Source: an uncultured bacterium (lineage in GTDB: Bacteria > Cloacimonadota > Cloacimonadia > Cloacimonadales > Cloacimonadaceae). Taken from it: DNA of 45,508 nt. The notes beneath the pieces were generated by a model that was given only the letters and a program-made list of their open reading frames with translations, ran no database searches and was not told the origin of the DNA. The stretch covers positions 1 through 45,508 of the forward strand of contig CALGPA010000123.1 of NCBI GenBank assembly GCA_937960795.1, read 5' to 3'. A program made the position numbers and the translations under genes. Positions 26,210 to 35,875 of this stretch are shown piece by piece (positions within the stretch are counted from its first letter, which is position 1; every line of letters begins with the position of its first letter).

Positions 26210-26680
26210 TTAATCTGAGTGTAGGTCCAGGTTTCGATTGTCTCCATAATAGATGACATAGGCTTTTGCGTCACCTGTGAGCCAAGCACTGAGGAATCGA
26301 TATTCATCGAGTCTCCACCAAGCTTCGCGAAGTTCCGGATCATAGTCAAATTCTGTGCCATGAAAGCCGATTAGGACATCGATGATGACTTCCTCAAAGG
26401 CATCAGCTTCTTCGCTTTGGATGGGGATAAACACGGTCCAAGCTTCCAAAAAGCTATCCGTGTTATCCGGGCTGAGGCTGATCTTGGAGCCATCAGAGTG
26501 GCGATAGGCACCGCCGGAATCTGCTTCGGGTTCAAAGCCAAGCTCCACGAGGACATCTCCGGCATCGGACAGGTTCATGCCAAAGCTCAGCCCGGGCAAA
26601 CCTTCCAGCGCCATAAGGGGTAGGCTGATGAGGATGATCGCCGCGAAGATAAGGATCGTTTTAGAAAGTTGGGTGCTCAT
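26210..26680 (-). CDS. Exported protein of unknown function
   Basis: The frame is open further upstream, but the ATG at 26680 gives a convincing signal peptide (MSTQLSKTILIFAAIILISL) and 156 residues. This start overlaps the end of the DUF975 gene by 20 bases, which suggests coupled translation; no separate ribosome site is visible. The mature part is acidic (ADAFEEVIIDVLIGF, EFDYDPELREAWW) and begins LEGLPGLSFGMNLSDAGDVLVELGF, a phrase like the start of small periplasmic proteins with a helix-strand repeat. No family is recognised. Confidence 0.65.
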   Translation of the reverse strand: MSTQLSKTILIFAAIILISLPLMALEGLPGLSFGMNLSDAGDVLVELGFEPEADSGGAYRHSDGSKISLSPDNTDSFLEAWTVFIPIQSEEADAFEEVIIDVLIGFHGTEFDYDPELREAWWRLDEYRFLSAWLTGDAKAYVIYYGDNRNLDLHSD

Positions 26681-27242
26681 GAAAGTGTTTGAGATCTGCA
26701 TAAAAAACCGCCGTTGCGACTGACATATAGGGGGTGACATATATGGAAGCAATTCCAAAGGAGAGCATGCAGAGCAGGATCCAGCCTAAAAAACTAAAGT
26801 ATAGATCAAAGAGTCGCCATTTGTGTCCATACATCATTTTTTTGCTGGCCTCGATCGCTTGAGAAGCGCTCATTTCGGGATTCTCCCGCATTATATAAAA
26901 GGTCATGGAGTAGGAAAAAGCAGCGATGATCCCGGGAATGATCAAGAGCAGGCTCCATAGGAAGGTATAGATGACGATGAGAATACCCGCGCTGAAGGTG
27001 TTTGCGAAGCTCTCGAAGCCCTTAAAGAGCATGCCCGGCTCTATCTTTTCCGAATCCAACACTTTCAGGGCTACAAATGCCGCGCCATAGCTGATGGGAC
27101 CATAGATTAGGACTGCTCCGAGTGCCGCCATGGATCCCGCAACATAGAAAATCAGGCTGTAGATGAAAAAGGTCAGAATCAAGATGCCCATCTGCTCAGA
27201 CATCAAGCGGCGAGCTTCGGTTTTGATCTGCAGCGCATCCAT
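26661..27242 (-). CDS. DUF975 family integral membrane protein
   Basis: 193 residues with about five hydrophobic helices (about 18-38, 40-60, 88-112, 113-128, 153-182). Family landmarks are the N-terminal IKTEARRLMSEQMG, the helix pair SLLLIIPGIIAAFSYSMTFYIM, and ENPEMSASQAIEASKKMMYGHK, the conserved cytoplasmic loop of DUF975. The family is widespread and uncharacterised. It starts three bases after the preceding gene ends and overlaps the next, so the three minus-strand genes form an operon. Confidence 0.85.
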   Translation of the reverse strand: MDALQIKTEARRLMSEQMGILILTFFIYSLIFYVAGSMAALGAVLIYGPISYGAAFVALKVLDSEKIEPGMLFKGFESFANTFSAGILIVIYTFLWSLLLIIPGIIAAFSYSMTFYIMRENPEMSASQAIEASKKMMYGHKWRLFDLYFSFLGWILLCMLSFGIASIYVTPYMSVATAVFYADLKHFHEHPTF

Positions 27243-27245
27243 TAT

Positions 27246-27905
27246 CTATCTCTTTAGAGGAACTCTCAGTTCAAGGGCAAGATACAAAAATGCCGTGCCC
27301 AGTAGGATACCAAAGATTGCCATGCCAAAGGACGGCATCACACCGGCAATCGCGAGGCTCACGCCAAAATCAAATTCGCCAAATTCCTTGATGTAACTCA
27401 GAAAGCTGCGGATCCCGGTGACGAGCTCATAGCCTCCGGCACCATACCACAAAACCACAAAGAACCAATACTCAAAAGTGGGGATGCGGAGTCCGGGATG
27501 ATCCTGCACTTTGTGATTTGCCAGGCTTCTGATCCCGGAGACGAGATAGCTCATAGATACTATCAATGCCACAAAGGCATAGACCATCACATAGAGCATG
27601 GGATCCAGCTCACCAAAGCTTGTGTGAACTCTGACAAAGGTCATCGCTCCGGCAAAGCTGAGCAGCAGTGCTATGAGATTGAAGAGCCGGCTGCCCCAGA
27701 AGCCATAGCGTAAAGGCGGCATCTGAGGAGGAGGAGGAGCATCATCCGCTTGGGTGCTCGGCTCAAAATCGTATCCCCGCAGGATCAATTCATCCATGAT
27801 GGCTTGATATGCCTCGCTATCTGTTTCAGCATTTTCAAAGAGACGCTTCAGTTCGGCATCTTCATAGCTGCTGTAAGTGGTGGAATTTTGGTCTTCGAGA
27901 TTCAT
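27246..27905 (-). CDS. Small integral membrane protein, unknown family
   Basis: The frame continues upstream, but ATG at 27905 with AAAGGA seven bases before it is preferred, giving 219 residues. The N-terminal 75 residues are soluble and acidic (SSYEDAELKRLFENAETDSEAYQ, DELILRGYDFEPS), followed by a proline run. Four hydrophobic helices then follow (about 80-100, 115-138, 155-175, 188-212). It is the first gene of an operon with the DUF975 protein. No function can be assigned. It is divergent from dnaE. Confidence 0.7.
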   Translation of the reverse strand: MNLEDQNSTTYSSYEDAELKRLFENAETDSEAYQAIMDELILRGYDFEPSTQADDAPPPPQMPPLRYGFWGSRLFNLIALLLSFAGAMTFVRVHTSFGELDPMLYVMVYAFVALIVSMSYLVSGIRSLANHKVQDHPGLRIPTFEYWFFVVLWYGAGGYELVTGIRSFLSYIKEFGEFDFGVSLAIAGVMPSFGMAIFGILLGTAFLYLALELRVPLKR

Positions 27906-28182
27906 CCTTTCATCCTTTACATATAGTAATAGGCAAGATAATGGATTGGGCAGAGCTGTCAAGAGGAGTTTGAAGATTCCGGCTCTTTTACTTTGCAAGA
28001 TGGTGGCAAAGAGGCATTGTTTGATCCTAAAAAGGCAAGGAAAAAGCCCATCATGGCACCTCACGAGAGCGTGTCTTAGCAAAGCCTTGTCAGCCAGCCG
28101 GCTATGAACTTGGGCGGTGATTTCAATTGACATATTTTATCTGTTACAGACAATGCCATCGATAAGAGAGATGGAGATAACG

Positions 28183-31100
28183 ATGCCTTTTGTACATTTG
28201 CACAACCATTCCCAATACAGTCTTTTAGACGGAGCCTGTCGAGTGGACAGGATGGTCAAGCTCGCCAAAGATATGGATATGCCGGCGCTTGCCATCACGG
28301 ATCACGGCAATCTATTTGGCGTGATCGACTTTTATAACACCGCCAAAGCAGCCGGGATCAAGCCAATCATCGGCACAGAAGCATATATCATCAATGGCGA
28401 TATCAGCAGTGATTTGCACAAAAATGACACCCGCTACCATCTCATCTTATTGGCTCAGAATTTTACAGGTTATCAGAATCTGATGAAGCTCTCATCCCTG
28501 TCTTATATAGAAGGTTTTTATTACAAGCCGCGCATCAGCAAAAGCCTGCTTAAAGAGCATAGTGAAGGGCTGATCTGTCTCTCGGCATGCGTGAAAGGAG
28601 AGATCCCCTCTCTGCTCTCGGCAGAGCGTTATGATCAGGCTGAAGAAGTGGCGATGTGGTATAAAGATCTCTTTGGGGATCGCTATTACATCGAGATCCA
28701 GGATCACGGGCTTGACATCGAAAAAGCGGTGATGCCCAAAGTGATAGATTTGGCAAAGAAATGTGAGATCCCGATGGTGCTGACCAATGACTGCCACTAT
28801 CTTCATCAAGAGGATCATGAAGCGCACGACATCCTGCTCTGCATCCAGACCGGCAAATTGCTCAATGATCCCGGGCGTATGCGATATAATACTACGCAGC
28901 TATACTTTAAGTCTCCCCAGGAAATGCAGAATATCTTCCCAGATCTGCCTGAAGCATATGAGAATACTCTGAAGATTGCCCAGCGGATTGACCTGGATCT
29001 GAGATACGACGAATTCCTCCTGCCGGAAGTGGAGACGCCTCCGGAATTCCCCGAGATGGGGGACTATCTGCGGCATCTCTGCTATGAAGCAGCGAAAAAG
29101 AAATATGCAAATGTCCAGGGGGAAGTATCAGAGCGGATCGACTATGAATTGAGCGTGATCAAGCGCATGGGCTTTGAAGGTTATTTCCTTGTGGTGAAAG
29201 ATATCATAGATAATGCCCGCAAGCAGGACGTGCCGGTCGGCCCAGGACGTGGTTCTGCCGCCGGCAGCATCATTGCTTATCTTTTGGATATCACCAAGAT
29301 AGATCCGCTGAGATATGGTTTGCTCTTTGAGAGATTCCTCAATCCGGATCGTGTGAGTATGCCGGATATTGATATTGATTTTTGCGCGCAAAGCCGCAAC
29401 AAAGTGATCGACTATATCGTGCAAAGATACAACCGTGAGAGCGTGACTCAGATCATCACCTTTGGGACCCTCGGTGCCAAGAGCGTGATCAAAGACGTGG
29501 CGCGCGTGCTTTCGGTTCCGGCATCGGAGGCAAACACCATCACCAAGACGATCCCGGGCATGGTCAAAAACCTCGAGGATGCGCTCAAACAGTATCCGGA
29601 ATTTTTGAACCTGATCAATCAAAACGAGCTGTATCAGAGCATTTTGAAGCATTCGATTGTACTGGAGGGATTGATCCGTCAGACAGGGATTCATGCAGCC
29701 GGCGTGGTGATAGCTCCGGGGAATCTCACAGACTTCGTGCCTCTTGCTTGTAGCTCTCAGAAAGACGGCGAGAAGGTCATCTTGGTGCAATATGAGGGCA
29801 AATGGCTGGATGAGCTGAAGATGCTCAAGATGGACATCTTGGGGCTGAAGACGCTGACCTTGATCAAGAAGACAATTGCCTTGGTCAAAGAGAGCCACGA
29901 TGTGGATATTGATGTGGATCAGATTCCCTTGGATGATCAGAAGGTTTTTGCCCTGCTCGGTAAAGGTGAGACTGACGGAGTCTTCCAGTTTGAAAGCGAC
30001 GGTATGCGTAAGTATCTGGCAGAGCTCAAGCCAAACATGTTTGAAGATCTCATCGCTATGGTGGCGCTATATCGTCCGGGTCCAATGCAATTTATCGATA
30101 GCTATATTGCCCGTAAGCATGGCAAAGAAAAAGTCTCCTATGATCACCCCTTGGTGGAGACCGCACTCAAAGGCACATATGGGGTGACGATCTATCAAGA
30201 GCAGGTGATGCAGATATCCCGTGAATTAGGCGGGCTCACCGGCGGTGAAGCGGATACACTGCGCAAAGCCATGGGCAAGAAAAAGACAGATCTGATGATG
30301 GTCTTCCAAGAAAAGATCATCGCCGGAGCTGCTAAAAATGGTGTGCCGCGCTCCACGATCGACAAGATCTGGCAAGATTGGCTGAAATTTGCCGAATATG
30401 CCTTTAATAAGAGTCACGCCACTTGCTATGCCTTGGTGGCATATCATACAGCCTGGCTCAAAGCACACTATCCGGTCGAATTTATGGCAGCCCTATTGTC
30501 TTTGGAGGATGATCCCAGCGATATTCCCCTTGAGATAGAAGTGTGTAAGAACATGGGCATCAATATCATCCCTCCAAACATCAATCGCAGCGAAGCGGAG
30601 TTTAGCGTTCATGAATCCGACGTCCTCTTTGGGCTGCGTGCGATCAAGAACCTCGGTGAATCCGCTATGCGCGCCATCATCGAGGACCGGGAGCAAAACG
30701 GGATTTATAGCAATATCTTCAATTTCTGTTCGCGCTTGGACTCCAGCTCGGTCAATAAGACCGTGCTCGAGAGCTTGATAGCATCCGGCGCCATGGATGA
30801 GCTGGAGGGAACTCGAGCCCAGAAATGGGCAGTAATCGAGCAGGCCCTGGCTCTATCCTCGGGCGATCAACGGGATCGAAAACGGGGGCAGACCTCGCTG
30901 TTTGATCTGATCCTGGAAGAAGAAGATAGCGATTTTTTCCCACCCCTACCTACGGTCGACGACTGGAGCTATCTACATCAATTGGAGATGGAAAAATCCG
31001 TCCTTGGTTTTTATATGAGCGGACACCCTCTCTTTGAATATCGGAGTCTGCTTAAGTATCTTTGCTCAGCCACATCCATCACCGGGAAAAACAAGTATAA

Positions 31101-31623
31101 GGACATGAGCATGGTGGGGATAGTCTCGAACGTCAGCAGGAAGAAAGATAACAAAGGCAATCCCATCGCGTTTGTTGAGATGGAAGATCTCTCCGGCAAA
31201 TTTGAGATTCCGCTCTTTAATCGGGATTACTCGCGCTACAATGATCTGATCGAGATCGGCAAGGTGCTCTATATCTGGGGCGCAAAGAGCCAGTATAATG
31301 GCAATGACGACGGCATTCTCAGGATCCTACCCAAGGCGCTAATGCCATTTGAGGCCTTGCATCAGGCTTTGCGAGGCAGTCTCCGGATCCGTCTGCAAAA
31401 TCACCAGATCAAGAAAGGCTTCCTGATCGAGATCGGCTCTTGGAGCAAACGGAAGCCCGGCAACGTGAGCTTACAGGTGACGGTGGAAGCCTCTGATATG
31501 GAATATTATAGCCTCGAAACTAAAAATAGGATCTTCCCTGATAATGATGTCCTGATGTGGCTGGAAAAGCGGGGACTGGAATTTAGCTTGGATGTGTATA
31601 CCGATGATGAAAAAGACTCTTAG
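28183..31623 (+). CDS. dnaE: DNA polymerase III subunit alpha
   Basis: The replicative polymerase subunit, 1146 residues from the ATG at 28183, chosen because GGAG lies before it and the family begins FVHLHNHSQYSLLDG. Domains in order: PHP (residues 3-200, with ITDHGNLFG), palm/fingers with VGPGRGSAAGSIIAY and PDIDIDFC (catalytic aspartates near 405), and the thumb region ALYRPGPMQFIDSYI. Then come the helix-hairpin-helix part with FNKSHATCYALVAYHTAWLK, a C-terminal OB-fold (MSMVGIVSNVSRKKDNKGNP, about 970-1060), and a short tail. It is DnaE1 type, without the exonuclease insert of PolC. The first GWxTD gene begins inside its last codons. Confidence 0.97.
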   Translation: MPFVHLHNHSQYSLLDGACRVDRMVKLAKDMDMPALAITDHGNLFGVIDFYNTAKAAGIKPIIGTEAYIINGDISSDLHKNDTRYHLILLAQNFTGYQNLMKLSSLSYIEGFYYKPRISKSLLKEHSEGLICLSACVKGEIPSLLSAERYDQAEEVAMWYKDLFGDRYYIEIQDHGLDIEKAVMPKVIDLAKKCEIPMVLTNDCHYLHQEDHEAHDILLCIQTGKLLNDPGRMRYNTTQLYFKSPQEMQNIFPDLPEAYENTLKIAQRIDLDLRYDEFLLPEVETPPEFPEMGDYLRHLCYEAAKKKYANVQGEVSERIDYELSVIKRMGFEGYFLVVKDIIDNARKQDVPVGPGRGSAAGSIIAYLLDITKIDPLRYGLLFERFLNPDRVSMPDIDIDFCAQSRNKVIDYIVQRYNRESVTQIITFGTLGAKSVIKDVARVLSVPASEANTITKTIPGMVKNLEDALKQYPEFLNLINQNELYQSILKHSIVLEGLIRQTGIHAAGVVIAPGNLTDFVPLACSSQKDGEKVILVQYEGKWLDELKMLKMDILGLKTLTLIKKTIALVKESHDVDIDVDQIPLDDQKVFALLGKGETDGVFQFESDGMRKYLAELKPNMFEDLIAMVALYRPGPMQFIDSYIARKHGKEKVSYDHPLVETALKGTYGVTIYQEQVMQISRELGGLTGGEADTLRKAMGKKKTDLMMVFQEKIIAGAAKNGVPRSTIDKIWQDWLKFAEYAFNKSHATCYALVAYHTAWLKAHYPVEFMAALLSLEDDPSDIPLEIEVCKNMGINIIPPNINRSEAEFSVHESDVLFGLRAIKNLGESAMRAIIEDREQNGIYSNIFNFCSRLDSSSVNKTVLESLIASGAMDELEGTRAQKWAVIEQALALSSGDQRDRKRGQTSLFDLILEEEDSDFFPPLPTVDDWSYLHQLEMEKSVLGFYMSGHPLFEYRSLLKYLCSATSITGKNKYKDMSMVGIVSNVSRKKDNKGNPIAFVEMEDLSGKFEIPLFNRDYSRYNDLIEIGKVLYIWGAKSQYNGNDDGILRILPKALMPFEALHQALRGSLRIRLQNHQIKKGFLIEIGSWSKRKPGNVSLQVTVEASDMEYYSLETKNRIFPDNDVLMWLEKRGLEFSLDVYTDDEKDS

Positions 31624-32722
31624 CCTCTGGATCTTGCTGGCTTTCCTTTTGCCGCTTTTTGGGCAAGAGATGGTGGTGGAAAACTATGAATCGGGGGTTG
31701 ATGTATGGCTTTTGGTGCCATATGATATCTTCCGCTTTTCGCGTGATGCGACGCTGGCGGATTATCAGGTTTCCATCCAGATCAAGGATGCACGAAATCG
31801 TCAGGTGGCTGTGAATGAAAGTGAGCTGTCTGTGCCAAATCAAGATTGGCTGCACGGCACCGCCATCCCGATCCATCAGAGCTTTGAACTCTCAGCCGGC
31901 AAGCATAGTCTAAATCTGACTCTGCGTAATCGACTTCTGGGCGATCGGCATAGTTTCAGCAGAGATTTCCTGGTCGGGACGCAGATCACTGAGATCGGGC
32001 AGGCCTATATCATGGCCGAGCGTGATGGTATCAAATACATCCCAGAAGCCGCTTTGGCGCGGGATATTGACAGCCTTATGCTCAGGCTGAGCTTTGGCTT
32101 GAATCCTGATAAGATCACTTTGCATCTGGATGAGAAACGCTTTGACTTCATCGATCCGGTCAGTCCATTTGAGCTGGATTTGATGGAATATGCCATCACG
32201 GACAGCAGCTCCGGGCTCATGCTTGCACTCACCGAGCAAAATATCCGCTACAATCTCGAACCTCTATATTATAATCAGTGGTTTTCATACAATCAGCGCT
32301 ATTCGCTCAAGGATCAGATCGATCAATTGCGCTATATCGCATCTCAAAATGAATGGCGGGTGCTCAGCAAAGTGCCAAAGGATAGATATGCCGATGCCAT
32401 CGAGAGTTTTTGGCGGGCTCATGATCCCACTCCAGGGACGATCCGCAATGAAAACCGTGAGTATTTTTATCAACGGGTCATCAAGGCTGATGAGCTCTTT
32501 ACTATCCATCGGAGAATGGTGGGCTGGAAGTCGGATCGGGGACGGATCTACATCAAATTCGGCGAGCCGGATCAGATCGTGAACGATAGCTTCCCCATCG
32601 GGCGAGCTCCCAGCATCAGTTGGCACTATTTCAGGCTAAACCGCGTCTTTGTCTTTGAAGATAATCGCGGTTTTGGCCAATTTAGATTAAGGAATACGGA
32701 AGATGAATATCTCGATCTTTAG
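31604..32722 (+). CDS. GWxTD domain protein 1
   Basis: 372 residues (368 if the TG-overlapping third codon region is trimmed by signal processing; ATG at 31607 is equally possible). The signal peptide KKTLSLWILLAFLLPLFGQ is followed by beta-rich repeats of about 90 residues. The C-terminal GWxTD domain has GWKSDRGRIYIKFGEPD starting at residue 307. The family occurs in FCB and Acidobacteria envelopes and has no established function. The start lies within dnaE (20-base overlap) without a clear ribosome site, implying translational coupling. The end overlaps the second GWxTD gene, also by 20 bases. Confidence 0.85.
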   Translation: MMKKTLSLWILLAFLLPLFGQEMVVENYESGVDVWLLVPYDIFRFSRDATLADYQVSIQIKDARNRQVAVNESELSVPNQDWLHGTAIPIHQSFELSAGKHSLNLTLRNRLLGDRHSFSRDFLVGTQITEIGQAYIMAERDGIKYIPEAALARDIDSLMLRLSFGLNPDKITLHLDEKRFDFIDPVSPFELDLMEYAITDSSSGLMLALTEQNIRYNLEPLYYNQWFSYNQRYSLKDQIDQLRYIASQNEWRVLSKVPKDRYADAIESFWRAHDPTPGTIRNENREYFYQRVIKADELFTIHRRMVGWKSDRGRIYIKFGEPDQIVNDSFPIGRAPSISWHYFRLNRVFVFEDNRGFGQFRLRNTEDEYLDL

Positions 32723-34049
32723 GAAGTCACTAGCCCTATGTGTCTTGATCGCTATCAGCTGGGGCCTAATGGCTCAAGCTCGGCTCAATATGCATATTGA
32801 TTACAACCGTTTTTTGGATCATGAAGGAAACACTATCCTCTTGATAGATTATGAAATCCCCTACCGCAGTTTGCTCTTTTTGGCGCATAGCGGAGCTTTC
32901 TTTGCTCAGGTCGATTGTGAGGTTCAGGTGGCAAATCAAGACTCAGTGATTTACGCTCACCAAGTCACCGACAATATCGGCATCAGCAGCCGGCATGACG
33001 CGGGCTCAAACATCAAGTCCTATCTGAATCGGATCAGCTTTATGATGAGCGAAGATCACTATCAGATCACCTTCACAGCCAAAGACAGAAATTCGGAGAA
33101 TAGCTTCGTATGGAGCTTCCCCGTGGAGGCTCTCTTGGCTGGCAGCAGGATCAGCGACTTGGAGATAAACAGCCGCGTCTATGCGGATAGCAGCGCTTAC
33201 TTGGGGAAGTTTCGCCGACAGGATAGAGTCTATGAGCCGGCAGTGTCGGCAATCTTACGCAGACAATATCATGAACACGCGCATCTATATATGGAGATAT
33301 ATACTCCGGAAGAAGAAATTGGGGAATCCCAACTCCTTGTCCTGAGCTTGGAAAAAGATGGTGATCTGATCTTGGATGAATATCTTGATTTCACACCGGC
33401 TAAGACACATGACAGCTTTAGCCTCAAGATCCCGCTCAACGATCTACCCGCAGGGAAGTATCAGGGCTGGGTGTCGCTGCAAGCTCGAGAAGATCAGATT
33501 TACCGCGATTTTGAATTTGTGCTCTCGGAAGAGATCGAGACTCAGCTCTCTATCTTCAACAACCCTGACGAAGAATATCAGCTCATGCGCTACTTCATGG
33601 CATCACGTTTACCGGCAAATTGGGATGATCTGGATATCGATACAAAACGCAGACACATCAGCAATTTCTGGCGTAATATGTCGCTCACGACCCGGATGAC
33701 AGAGACGGATATCATGGATCTCATCCATGATCGCGTCGAGCATGCCAATCGATTTTACTCACACCTCAGACCAGGCTGGACGACCGATATGGGACGCATC
33801 TATATCAGAAACGGAGCACCCGCTGATATCGAGAAAGGCACCAGTTCAGATGAAAGCCGCTTTGTCCGCAAAGACTATCAGATCTGGAAATATCGAAGCG
33901 GAAACAGACCCGTCTATGTCTTCATGGATATCCAGATGAACAATAACTATCGATTGATTTACGTGAGTGGTGATGACACAGAAATTTCAAATCCCGATTG
34001 GCTGAGATATATGGGCAGAGATTTTGATGAGAGCCTCTTAAGAAACTAG
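32703..34049 (+). CDS. GWxTD domain protein 2
   Basis: 448 residues with a signal peptide (to about residue 25, GLMAQA), two or three beta-sandwich-like segments, and a helical region (YQLMRYFMASRLPANWDDL, RRHISNFWRNM) leading to GWTTDMGRIYIRNGAP at residue 358. It is a diverged tandem paralogue of the gene before it: both begin with an exported beta-rich part and share the RxYIRxGxP-type end. Overlap with the first gene is 20 bases. It ends 31 bases before the convergent YraN-type gene with no hairpin between. Confidence 0.85.
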   Translation: MNISIFRKSLALCVLIAISWGLMAQARLNMHIDYNRFLDHEGNTILLIDYEIPYRSLLFLAHSGAFFAQVDCEVQVANQDSVIYAHQVTDNIGISSRHDAGSNIKSYLNRISFMMSEDHYQITFTAKDRNSENSFVWSFPVEALLAGSRISDLEINSRVYADSSAYLGKFRRQDRVYEPAVSAILRRQYHEHAHLYMEIYTPEEEIGESQLLVLSLEKDGDLILDEYLDFTPAKTHDSFSLKIPLNDLPAGKYQGWVSLQAREDQIYRDFEFVLSEEIETQLSIFNNPDEEYQLMRYFMASRLPANWDDLDIDTKRRHISNFWRNMSLTTRMTETDIMDLIHDRVEHANRFYSHLRPGWTTDMGRIYIRNGAPADIEKGTSSDESRFVRKDYQIWKYRSGNRPVYVFMDIQMNNNYRLIYVSGDDTEISNPDWLRYMGRDFDESLLRN

Positions 34050-34079
34050 ACGCTAAATCGCCGAGGCAGAAGCTGATGG

Positions 34080-34472
34080 TCACTGATATGCCGAATCAAC
34101 CGGTAAGAAAGCATCTTCAAAGTGCTTTATCGAAAAGCTCTCCAAGGAGGCATCATAGAGCGCCACGATAACGTCAAAACGGGTATTGTGCTTGCAATAC
34201 TGAGGATTCTGGCTACAATATATATTAGCGACACGTGAGATATGAGCCTGCTTTTGATGGCTTACACTGGCGATGGCGCTTTCTATAGAGTGATAGCTTC
34301 TTGTCTTGACTTCGACAAATATGAGTTGTTGATCTTTTTCCACGATCAAATCAATCTCACCTTGTTTGACCCTAAAATTCCGGAAAACAAGGCTGTATCC
34401 CTTGTATAACAAGTAATTAGAGGCGGCGGTTTCGCCGGATTTTGCCAAGTCGGTCTTTGAAAGCTTCTTCAT
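34080..34472 (-). CDS. YraN/UPF0102 family protein
   Basis: 130 residues from ATG at 34472, after TTTGGAAGG. The family core is present: GETAASNYLLYKGY, FRVKQGEIDLIVEKDQ and LIFVEVKTRS, in which Glu/Asp/Lys match an Mrr/Holliday-resolvase-like nuclease fold. UPF0102 proteins are widespread and often lie beside rnhB or methylase genes; none is here. Nuclease activity is a fold-based expectation only. Confidence 0.9.
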   Translation of the reverse strand: MKKLSKTDLAKSGETAASNYLLYKGYSLVFRNFRVKQGEIDLIVEKDQQLIFVEVKTRSYHSIESAIASVSHQKQAHISRVANIYCSQNPQYCKHNTRFDVIVALYDASLESFSIKHFEDAFLPVDSAYQ

Positions 34473-34595
34473 GCCTTCCAAAAAAAGCTTGACGGATAAT
34501 TTGTCAATGTTAAATGAGAAAGCATGTAATAAGGTACTTCGTTTAGTACTAGTTATAGATTAACAAAAAAGGAACACCGAAAGGTGGAGGGAAGT

Positions 34596-35741
34596 ATGAA
34601 AAAAGTTATTTTAAGTGTGATCGTTATCGCAGCGATGTTTGGTTTGTTGAACGCAGCGCCGTTTCAGACTCTGGGCATGTTGCGCACTCCGGATGCATAT
34701 GTATTGCCTCATACAGCTGCAGAGCTATTGATTGGTGGTCACTACCGAGACATTGCAAAGCCGGTTGTTTATGATGGCTTCTCGCCATTTGTGATGGTCG
34801 GAGTAGGCATCTTGGACAGGGTCGAGCTCGGTCTTTATGTCGGAGACAAAGTCGAGAACGAACCATTGGTCTATTTTTTGAACGTAAAAGCTAAGATCTT
34901 GCAGGAAACATCTCTTTTACCACAGCTCTCCGTGGGTATGGACAACATCCTCTCCCCCATCGGAGAGACCAGCGTTGAAGAGCTTAACCCGGGCGATGAT
35001 TTTTTCACTCATCCCGACAAAGCCGGCTATGAGATCTTCTCACCATATGTGGTTGCCTCCAAACAAGCTGTGTTTTTGGGCATGCCTTGGATGTTCAATC
35101 TTGGTGCCGGGGCACACCGCTTCACCGGTCAAGCCTCTCGGGCTCGCATTTTGAACGGCCTCTTCATGTCTGCTGAGATGTCTCCGATCAAGAACCTTGC
35201 CCTTCAAGGCGAATTTGACGGCCAAGATATTAATGCCGGCCTCAAGTATAGCTACAAAAACTGGGGAGTCCGCGTGGGCGCACAAGCCTTGGAAGACTTC
35301 ACCAAAGACAACGGCTATGAAGACAACCTCAGGCTTTCATTTGGCGTGAGCTATCTTTTCGACAAGTTTGCCGAAGCCAAACGTCGTCCTGACCTCAGAA
35401 GCTATGCCAAGGACGAACACTTGGATGATCCATATGTAGTAGACCTGGGCACAGTTCCCGCTACTGAAACCTCTCCCACTGACAGAGCCAGAGTGGATCA
35501 GCAAGTAGTCCCCACTCCTCCGGCTACTCGCCCCGGCGAGACCGTCACCACTCCCACAGGCACCATCGAGACTCCCGGATATGCCGATGGCGGCAGTAGC
35601 AGCGCGCAGGCTCAGCTGTCCCCCGAAGTTCGTGATCTCCTTGAAGAACTCAGAGTTCTAAGAACCGAGCGTGAAAAAGCTCAGAAATCTCTGGACGATC
35701 TGCGGGCATGGATTGAACAGCTGAAACAAGAAAGAAACTAA
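34596..35741 (+). CDS. Outer-membrane beta-barrel, YjbH-like, with C-terminal coiled coil
   Basis: The first gene of the trans-envelope operon. ATG at 34596 follows GGTGGAGGG and begins the signal peptide KKVILSVIVIAAMFGLLNA; 381 residues. Residues 22-265 show strand-like repeats (LGMLRTPDAYVLPHTAAELLIGG, LALQGEFDGQDINAGLKYSY, LRLSFGVSYLFD) resembling YjbH-type barrels. A Pro/Thr-rich linker (about 288-330) then leads to a charged coiled coil (EVRDLLEELRVLRTEREKAQ). The coiled coil could reach partners in the periplasm. Assignment to a family is tentative. The next gene starts 134 bases later, after a hairpin. Confidence 0.7.
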   Translation: MKKVILSVIVIAAMFGLLNAAPFQTLGMLRTPDAYVLPHTAAELLIGGHYRDIAKPVVYDGFSPFVMVGVGILDRVELGLYVGDKVENEPLVYFLNVKAKILQETSLLPQLSVGMDNILSPIGETSVEELNPGDDFFTHPDKAGYEIFSPYVVASKQAVFLGMPWMFNLGAGAHRFTGQASRARILNGLFMSAEMSPIKNLALQGEFDGQDINAGLKYSYKNWGVRVGAQALEDFTKDNGYEDNLRLSFGVSYLFDKFAEAKRRPDLRSYAKDEHLDDPYVVDLGTVPATETSPTDRARVDQQVVPTPPATRPGETVTTPTGTIETPGYADGGSSSAQAQLSPEVRDLLEELRVLRTEREKAQKSLDDLRAWIEQLKQERN

Positions 35742-35796
35742 ACTGAGACCATAGTAGTGTTTTGTAGGAGACATACTTCCTATGAATAAACTTAAC

Positions 35797-35821
35797 GCCA
35801 GGGTGCGATTTGCGCCCTGGC
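35797..35821 (+). terminator. Hairpin in the operon leader before the TPR gene
   Basis: GCCAGGGTGC pairs with GCGCCCTGGC (one G-U) around GATTT. The downstream TTAATGATTAAAAG is a poor U-run, so partial termination or mRNA processing is more likely than a full stop. A 16-codon frame (35782-35832) runs through it. Confidence 0.5.
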
Positions 35822-35875
35822 TTAATGATTAAAAGTATCGTGACTACCAATATTGAGTCCAAAGTGAGCGGGGTT

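Noticed and set aside
28127..28160. TTGACA just upstream of dnaE as a -35 box.
   Set aside because: No acceptable -10 hexamer lies 15-19 bases downstream.
34489..34516. Promoter-like TTGACG and TAAATG before the envelope operon, with a TTGAC...GTCAA dyad.
   Set aside because: The -10 match is only three of six and the arms of the dyad are five bases; not enough to call a promoter or operator.
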